From positions 1 through 64,000 of the forward strand of contig NZ_NHOA01000029.1 in assembly GCF_002727125.1 (NCBI RefSeq): a stretch of DNA of 64,000 nucleotides, written 5' to 3'. Of the stretch, positions 58,897 through 64,000 are shown one piece after another. Position 1 is the stretch's first letter; the number at the start of each line of letters is the position of its first letter. Under the pieces are notes generated by a model, which was not told the origin of the DNA, did not search any database, and worked only from the letters and a program-made list of their open reading frames with translations. A program made the position numbers and the translations under genes. The stretch comes from Halorubrum persicum (GTDB taxonomy: Archaea > Halobacteriota > Halobacteria > Halobacteriales > Haloferacaceae).

Positions 58897-60180
58897 ATGG
58901 ATCTCGCCATCGACGCCCCGACTCCGACGGCGCCCGACTGCGCCGACGACGGGGCCTGGCTCGCCTGTATCGCGTGCGACGAGACGTTCGCCCCCTTCGA
59001 GGAGGTGCGCTACACCTGCGACGAGTGCGACAGCCTGCTGGAAGTCCGGTACGCGGACCCGCCGACCTTCGCCGAGTTCGGCGACGGCGCCCCCTCCGAG
59101 GGCCCCGACCGCGGCGTCTGGCGCTACCGCGAGGCGCTTCCGTTCGACCTGGGCGTGACGTTGCCCGAGGGCGACACCCCGCTTCACCGCGTCCCCCGGA
59201 TCGAGGAGTCGGTCGGCGTCGAGGCGCTCCGGATCAAACACGAGGGGATGAACCCCACAGGGTCGTTCAAGGACCGCGGGATGACGATCGGCGTCCGGGT
59301 CGCCAAGGAGCTCGGCGTCGGCGCGCTCGCCTGCGCGTCCACCGGCAACACCTCCGCCGCGCTCGCGGCCTACGGCGGTCGGGGCGGGATGGAGACGCTC
59401 GTGCTCCTCCCCGAGGGGAAGGTGGCCGCGGGGAAGATCGCGCAGGCGAGCCTCCACGGGGCCCGCATCCTCGAAGTCGACGGCAACTTCGACGCCTGCC
59501 TCGACATCGTACAGGAGCTGGCCGCCCGCGGCGAGGCGTACCTGCTCAACTCGCTGAACCCGTTCCGCTTGGAGGGACAGAAGACGATCGGCTTCGAGAT
59601 CTTAGAGGAGTTCCGCGACGACTACGGCGACTTCCCGGACCGGATCGTCCTCCCGGTCGGCAACGCGGGCAACACGTCGGCCCTCTACAAGGGGTTCCGC
59701 GAGCTGGTCCAGTCGGGCGCGCTCGACGTCGACGACGTGCCGAAGCTCACCGGCGTCCAGGCGGCGGGCGCCGCGCCGATGGTCGAGGCGGTCGAGGAGG
59801 GGAACGACGAGATTCGTCGGTGGGAGGAGGTCGAGACGCGCGCGACCGCGATCCGCATCGGCAACCCGGTCAACGCGCCGAAGGCGCTCCCCGGTATCCG
59901 GAACACGGGCGGCACGGCGGTCGCCGTCAGCGACGACGAGATCACCGACGCCCAGCGCGACCTCGCCGAGGAGGGGGTCGGCGTCGAGCCCGCGTCCGCC
60001 GCGAGCCTCGCCGGACTCAGGAAGCTCCGCCGCGAGGGCGTCGTCGAGGACGACGAGCAGGTCGTCTGCCTGACGACGGGACACCTGTTAAAGGACCCCG
60101 ACGCCGCCTACGAGGCCGGCAGCGACCCCGAACCCGTCCCGAACGACGTCGACGCGGTCGTCGAGCACTTACACGAGTGA
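58897..60180 (+). CDS. thrC: Threonine synthase
   Basis: This 427-residue PLP enzyme turns O-phosphohomoserine into threonine. The N-terminus carries a zinc-ribbon-like part (CIACDETF and CDECDSLLEV). The PLP lysine is K125 in PTGSFKDRG, and the phosphate loop is in VGNAGNTSALYKG. It is a plant/archaeal type threonine synthase. It converges on serA, the two stops 53 bp apart. Confidence 0.93.
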   Translation: MDLAIDAPTPTAPDCADDGAWLACIACDETFAPFEEVRYTCDECDSLLEVRYADPPTFAEFGDGAPSEGPDRGVWRYREALPFDLGVTLPEGDTPLHRVPRIEESVGVEALRIKHEGMNPTGSFKDRGMTIGVRVAKELGVGALACASTGNTSAALAAYGGRGGMETLVLLPEGKVAAGKIAQASLHGARILEVDGNFDACLDIVQELAARGEAYLLNSLNPFRLEGQKTIGFEILEEFRDDYGDFPDRIVLPVGNAGNTSALYKGFRELVQSGALDVDDVPKLTGVQAAGAAPMVEAVEEGNDEIRRWEEVETRATAIRIGNPVNAPKALPGIRNTGGTAVAVSDDEITDAQRDLAEEGVGVEPASAASLAGLRKLRREGVVEDDEQVVCLTTGHLLKDPDAAYEAGSDPEPVPNDVDAVVEHLHE

Positions 60181-60233
60181 GTTCCTCCGGGGAGCGAACG
60201 CCCCGGAGCCGCAAAATCAGGTGAGCCGAACCG

Positions 60234-61838
60234 TTACTCCGCCGCCCGCTCCTCGGCCTCATCCAGCGTGATCTCGGTGACCTCGACGACGCGGTCGTCG
60301 GCGAGCAGCGTCTCGATGGCCTCGTCCGGCACGTCCTGGTCGAGGTTGTAGACGGTGAGCGCCTCGCCGCCCTGCGTCTCGCGGGCGTTGTACATCCCGG
60401 CGATGTTCACGTCGTAGTCGCCGAGCACGGTGCCGATGAGCCCGATGACGCCCGGCTCGTCGGTGTTGCGCGCGACCAGCATGTTGCCGTACGGGACCGC
60501 GTCGACGCGGAACCCGTCGATCCGGACGATTCGCGGGTCCTCGCCCGCGAACAGGGTCCCCTCGACCGCGATCGAGTCCTCGCCGTTGTGAACGGTGACG
60601 CGCACCAGGCTCTGGAAGTCGTCGGTCTGTCTGGTCTTCGACTCGGTCACGTCGATGCCGCGCTCCTCGGCGAGCCGGGGCGCGTTCACCGAGTTCACCT
60701 GCCACTCCAGCGGCTCGAAGACGCCCTTCAGCGCGCTCGCGGTGACGAGCTCCACGTCCTCCTCGGCGATGTCGCCCTCGTAGGTCGCCTCCACTTCGGT
60801 GATGCGACCGTCGAGCAGCTGGGCGGCGACCTTCCCGGCGGTCTCCGCCACGGCGATGTACGGCTTGATCCGGGGGAACGCGGTCTCGTCGACGGAGGGG
60901 GCGTTGAGCGCGGTCAGGACGGGCTCGTCGTCGAACGCCGCGAGCACCGCCTCCGCGGTGTCGACCGCGACGTTCTCCTGTGCGGCCTCGGTCGAGGCGC
61001 CGAGGTGCGGGGTCAAGACGATCTCCTCGACATCGAGCAGCGGCGAGTCCTGCGAGAGCGGCTCCTCGGCGAACGAGTCGAGCGCGGCGCCCGCGAGGAC
61101 GCCGTCGTCGACCGCCGCCGCGAGCGCGTCCTCGTCGACGATGCCGCCGCGGGCGCAGTTGATGAGGTAGCCGCCCTCCAGCTGCGCGAGCTCGTCCTCG
61201 CCGATCATCCCCTCGGTCTCGGGGAGGAGCGGGGTGTGGACCGTCGCGAAGTCGCCGCGGGCGAGCGCCTCGTGGAGGTCCTCGACGAGCTCGGCGCCGA
61301 GGCGGTCGGCGCGCTCCTCGGAGATGTACGGGTCGTAGACGACGAGGTCCATGCCGAGCGAGTCGAGGCGCTTGGCGACCTCCTGCCCGACGCGACCGAG
61401 GCCGACGATGGTGAGCGTCTTGTTGTTCACCTCGGTGCCGAGGAACTCGCCTTTCGCCCACTCGCCGCCGAGGAGGCGACCGTGGGCCTGCGGGATCGAA
61501 CGCGCGACGGCGAACGTCATCGCGACCGTGTGCTCGGCGGCGGCCCGGACGTTCCCCTCGGGCGCGTTGGCGACGATGACGCCGTGGTCGGTGGCGGCCT
61601 CGATGTCGATGTTGTCGACGCCGATGCCGGCGCGCCCGACGATGACGAGCTCGGCGGCGGCCTCGAACACCGCCTCGTTCACGTCGGTTCCGGAGCGAAC
61701 GATCAGCGCGTTGGCGTCGCTCACGGCGTCGAGCAGGTCGTCGCCCTCGATCTCGTAGTCCGTTACGACCTCGTGGCCGGCGTCTCGGAGTCGGTCCAAC
61801 CCCGCGTCCGCGATGGGGTCGGTCACGAGTACCTTCAT
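60234..61838 (-). CDS. serA: D-3-phosphoglycerate dehydrogenase
   Basis: This 534-residue enzyme oxidises 3-phosphoglycerate, the first step of serine synthesis. An NAD-binding Rossmann loop (VGLGRVGQEVAKRL), catalytic segments NCARGGIVDE and LTPHLGAST, an intervening ASB domain (about 315-450) and a C-terminal ACT domain (about 455-528) are seen. The long form with ACT domain is expected to be regulated by serine. I chose ATG 61838 because GGTTAACC (complement 61862-61869) is about 27 nt upstream; ATG 61850 would be too close to it. Confidence 0.92.
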   Translation of the reverse strand: MKVLVTDPIADAGLDRLRDAGHEVVTDYEIEGDDLLDAVSDANALIVRSGTDVNEAVFEAAAELVIVGRAGIGVDNIDIEAATDHGVIVANAPEGNVRAAAEHTVAMTFAVARSIPQAHGRLLGGEWAKGEFLGTEVNNKTLTIVGLGRVGQEVAKRLDSLGMDLVVYDPYISEERADRLGAELVEDLHEALARGDFATVHTPLLPETEGMIGEDELAQLEGGYLINCARGGIVDEDALAAAVDDGVLAGAALDSFAEEPLSQDSPLLDVEEIVLTPHLGASTEAAQENVAVDTAEAVLAAFDDEPVLTALNAPSVDETAFPRIKPYIAVAETAGKVAAQLLDGRITEVEATYEGDIAEEDVELVTASALKGVFEPLEWQVNSVNAPRLAEERGIDVTESKTRQTDDFQSLVRVTVHNGEDSIAVEGTLFAGEDPRIVRIDGFRVDAVPYGNMLVARNTDEPGVIGLIGTVLGDYDVNIAGMYNARETQGGEALTVYNLDQDVPDEAIETLLADDRVVEVTEITLDEAEERAAE

Positions 61839-62037
61839 GGGCGTTTGCACCGGCGGCGCGAGGTTAACCCTTTCCTCATCGCTCCGTTTTGCCGGGTGAG
61901 ACGATCCGTGATCGTGGATTATGAACCCCTCTGTTTCGGGTGGAGACCCCTCGTTCGTGGGTACCGATCGCCGAGTCCGAACGCGCCCGTCGGTCCGCGT
62001 TTCTCTCAGTCCGGATCGCGCCGCCGGGCGGTACTCC

Positions 62038-62047
62038 CTTTTATATT
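62038..62047 (+). promoter_or_regulatory. TATA box of the CNNM/CorC-type gene
   Basis: CTTTTATATT lies 19-28 nt before ATG 62066 and excludes the longer frame from 61940. Confidence 0.5.
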
Positions 62048-62065
62048 CGGACGTGTGGTCGGGGT

Positions 62066-63382
62066 ATGGACATCACGATCGCGTTCGCCGGCGTCGGCGC
62101 CATCCTCGTGTTGACGGGGATAAGCGCCTTCTTCTCGAGCTCTGAGCTGGCCGTGTTCTCCGTCCCGTCGCACCGCGTCGACTCGCTGCTCGCCGCCGAC
62201 GCGCCCGGCGCGCGGGCGCTGTCGGCGCTCCGGGGCGACTCGCACCGCTTCCTCGTCACCACCCTCGTGAGCAACAACGTCGCCAACATCGCGGCCGCGT
62301 CGGTGGCGACCGCGGTGTTCGTGCGGTTCGGCTTCTCCGGGGGAGAGGCGGCGACGGGGTCGACGCTCGTCACCTCCGTGTTCGTCATCGTCTTCGGCGA
62401 GATCGCGCCGAAGTCCTACGCGGTGGCGAACGCGGAGCGGCACGCGCTCCGCGTCTCGCGGCCCGTGGTCGCGCTCCAGCGCGTCATGCGTCCCGTGCTG
62501 TACGTGTTCGAGGCGCTCTCCGGGATCGTCAACCGGTTTACCGGCGGTGAGTCCGCCATCGAGTCGTACCTCACGCGCGAGGAGATCGAGACGCTCGTGC
62601 TCTCTGGCGAGGCGGGGGGCGCGCTCGACCCCGAGGAGGGGGCGATGATCCGCGGCGTCCTCGATCTGGAGTCGATCCGCGTGTCGACGGTGATGGTCCC
62701 GCGGACCGACATGGTCGCGCTGCCGGACACCGCCACGCCGGCCGAGGCGGCCTCGACCGCCGCCGCGGAGGGCGTCACGCGGATGCCGGTGTACGGCGAG
62801 AACCGGGACGACGTGGTCGGCATCCTCGACCTGCGCGACGCGGTCGCCGCCGACGAGCGCGGCGAGTCCCTCGCGAGCGCGCTCCGCGAGCCGACCTTCG
62901 TCCCGGAGACCCAACCGGTCGACGAGCTGTTCGCGACGATGCGGGCGAGCGACCTCCGGATGGCCGTCGTCGTCGACGAGTTCGGCGCGGTGGTGGGGAT
63001 CGTGACCCTCGAGGACGTGGTCGAGGAGGTCGTCGGCGAACTGGTCGGGCGGTGGGAGACCGACCACGTCGACGTGGTCGCGCCCGACGCCGCGGTGGCG
63101 CACGGGTGGACCACCGTCGCGCACCTCAACGAGACGCTCGGGCTGGCCCTCCCGATCGACGGCGGCACCGGGACCGTCGCGGGGCTGGTCACACAACAGC
63201 TCGGCCGGGTCCCGACCGAAGGCGACCGCGTCCAGATCGGCGACGTGACGCTCTCGGTCACGGACGCGACCGCGACGCGGGTAACGCGAGTCCGCGTCGA
63301 ACATCCGGGGATCGCAGAGGGAGTCGAGACCGAAGGGGACGGTGAGCCGGGGAGAAGCGCTGCCAGCGACGGCGTCGAGTGA
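62066..63382 (+). CDS. CNNM/CorC-type membrane protein (DUF21-CBS-CorC)
   Basis: This 438-residue protein of the hemolysin-C/CorC family has a DUF21 membrane domain of about four helices (about 1-170), a CBS pair (about 200-320) and a CorC/HlyC-type C-terminal domain (about 330-415). The DUF21 part has FFSSSELAVFSV and the highly typical FGEIAPKSYAVANAER. It is linked to magnesium or cobalt homeostasis; CBS domains sense nucleotides. An acidic tail closes the chain. Its promoter looks leaderless. Confidence 0.88.
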   Translation: MDITIAFAGVGAILVLTGISAFFSSSELAVFSVPSHRVDSLLAADAPGARALSALRGDSHRFLVTTLVSNNVANIAAASVATAVFVRFGFSGGEAATGSTLVTSVFVIVFGEIAPKSYAVANAERHALRVSRPVVALQRVMRPVLYVFEALSGIVNRFTGGESAIESYLTREEIETLVLSGEAGGALDPEEGAMIRGVLDLESIRVSTVMVPRTDMVALPDTATPAEAASTAAAEGVTRMPVYGENRDDVVGILDLRDAVAADERGESLASALREPTFVPETQPVDELFATMRASDLRMAVVVDEFGAVVGIVTLEDVVEEVVGELVGRWETDHVDVVAPDAAVAHGWTTVAHLNETLGLALPIDGGTGTVAGLVTQQLGRVPTEGDRVQIGDVTLSVTDATATRVTRVRVEHPGIAEGVETEGDGEPGRSAASDGVE

Positions 63383-63454
63383 TCCGGCCGCCGGTTTCTC
63401 GTAACACAACATACATATTCGTCCGGAGGAATCTGACGATGTACGTTCACACAC

Positions 63455-64000
63455 ATGATGACTCGATGGGGGTGCGATCGGTGCGGATTCGCCGCGTGGG
63501 CGCCTGACCGGGCGTCGATCCGCGAGGTTACCGGCTCACACCTGCTGGCGCACCACCCCGAGGCCGTCACCCGCTCTGACTTCCGAACGCGGTGGAACTG
63601 TCCGTACTGTGCGACGACGAAGACGGCGTACGACGCCGATGGCGCGGTGGAGGAGTTCAAGACGCACCTGCACGAACACGTCGCCGACCGGATCGAGGAG
63701 GGCGTGCACATCGGCGACCGGGTCTCGTGGGACGGGACGGTCCAAGTGGCCGCGCCGGTCGACAGCGAGGACGCGGACGCGCTCCGCGCCCATTTCCACG
63801 CGGGCGGCGACCTGGTGATCGCGGTGACGACGAACCCGGAGCGCGCCGTTCGCCTGCTCCACGAGGAGCTCCACGGGTGGCCGCGCCGGACCGTCGTCGT
63901 CAGCACGGAAGCGTACCCGTTCGAGAAGGCCCCCGACCTCGACTTCTCCGAGATCCCCATCGAGGTCGTCGAGCTCGACCCCCGCCTCGGGCCGGACGAG
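63455..64000 (+). CDS. Twin zinc-finger protein, cut by the window end
   Basis: From ATG 63455 the frame is open to the last base (182 codons), so the gene is partial. Two zinc fingers of identical geometry are visible: C7, C10, H29, H33 and C49, C52, H71, H75, each C-x2-C-x18-H-x3-H. They are followed by a domain like haloarchaeal DUF7504-type proteins (DLVIAVTTNPERAVRLL and RTVVVSTEAYPF), a tentative link. ATG 63458 is an alternative start. ACATATTC (63413-63420), about 38 nt upstream, may be the TATA box. Confidence 0.65.
   Translation, partial: MMTRWGCDRCGFAAWAPDRASIREVTGSHLLAHHPEAVTRSDFRTRWNCPYCATTKTAYDADGAVEEFKTHLHEHVADRIEEGVHIGDRVSWDGTVQVAAPVDSEDADALRAHFHAGGDLVIAVTTNPERAVRLLHEELHGWPRRTVVVSTEAYPFEKAPDLDFSEIPIEVVELDPRLGPDE

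Overview
The window is haloarchaeal chromosome, most likely Halorubrum or a close relative; the genus is inferred. Supporting signs are very acidic proteins, strong GC3 bias, Tat signals followed by lipoboxes, and leaderless genes with a TATA-like box about 27 nt before the start codon. The archaeal gene set includes Hel308, the KEOPS subunit Cgi121, PurO-type IMP cyclohydrolase and DUF424. There are two tRNA genes and no rRNA or CRISPR array.

Bases 1 to about 21.7 kb are accessory DNA, visibly richer in A+T than the rest. This part carries a giant Hhe-like DUF4011-helicase-nuclease antiphage candidate, an archaeal ATPase-DUF234 gene behind three tandem palindromes, and a SWIM zinc-finger gene. 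It also carries an unrecognised gene, a predicted PD-(D/E)XK nuclease with a duplicated C-terminal module, and a tyrosine recombinase. A glycerol-3-phosphate type ABC transporter (ugpBAEC-like) with a glycerophosphodiester phosphodiesterase follows. A 2,315-bp transposon-like element lies between the phosphodiesterase and the transporter. It has perfect 17-bp terminal inverted repeats, an 8-bp target duplication and one Tat-lipoprotein cargo gene, but no transposase. The accessory part abuts the 3' end of a tRNA-Arg gene at 21.75 kb, the usual edge of an integrated island, although I found no attachment-site repeat.

From about 22 kb to the end the DNA is GC-rich and dense with core genes. In order these are PAS histidine kinases, RimI, PepF, a TPR protein with DUF424, and a class V aminotransferase. 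Then come a thiamine-type ABC transporter, HisA, an amino-acid transporter with a Usp protein, HisB, Hel308 with Cgi121, tRNA-Gln and PurO. After these lie an S9 peptidase, several small regulators and zinc mini-proteins, a cupin, CstA, an ArsA/Get3-type ATPase and a CobW-type GTPase. The stretch closes with a 7TM histidine kinase, Upp, ThrC, SerA and a CNNM/CorC-type membrane protein, and ends in a zinc-finger gene cut by the window edge.

Several gene groups probably work together. The ugp-like operon and the phosphodiesterase fit scavenging of glycerophosphodiesters. The thiB/thiP/ATPase operon fits thiamine uptake. Hel308 and cgi121 overlap by 4 nt, as do other pairs by a few bases. Four histidine kinases occur without any response regulator.
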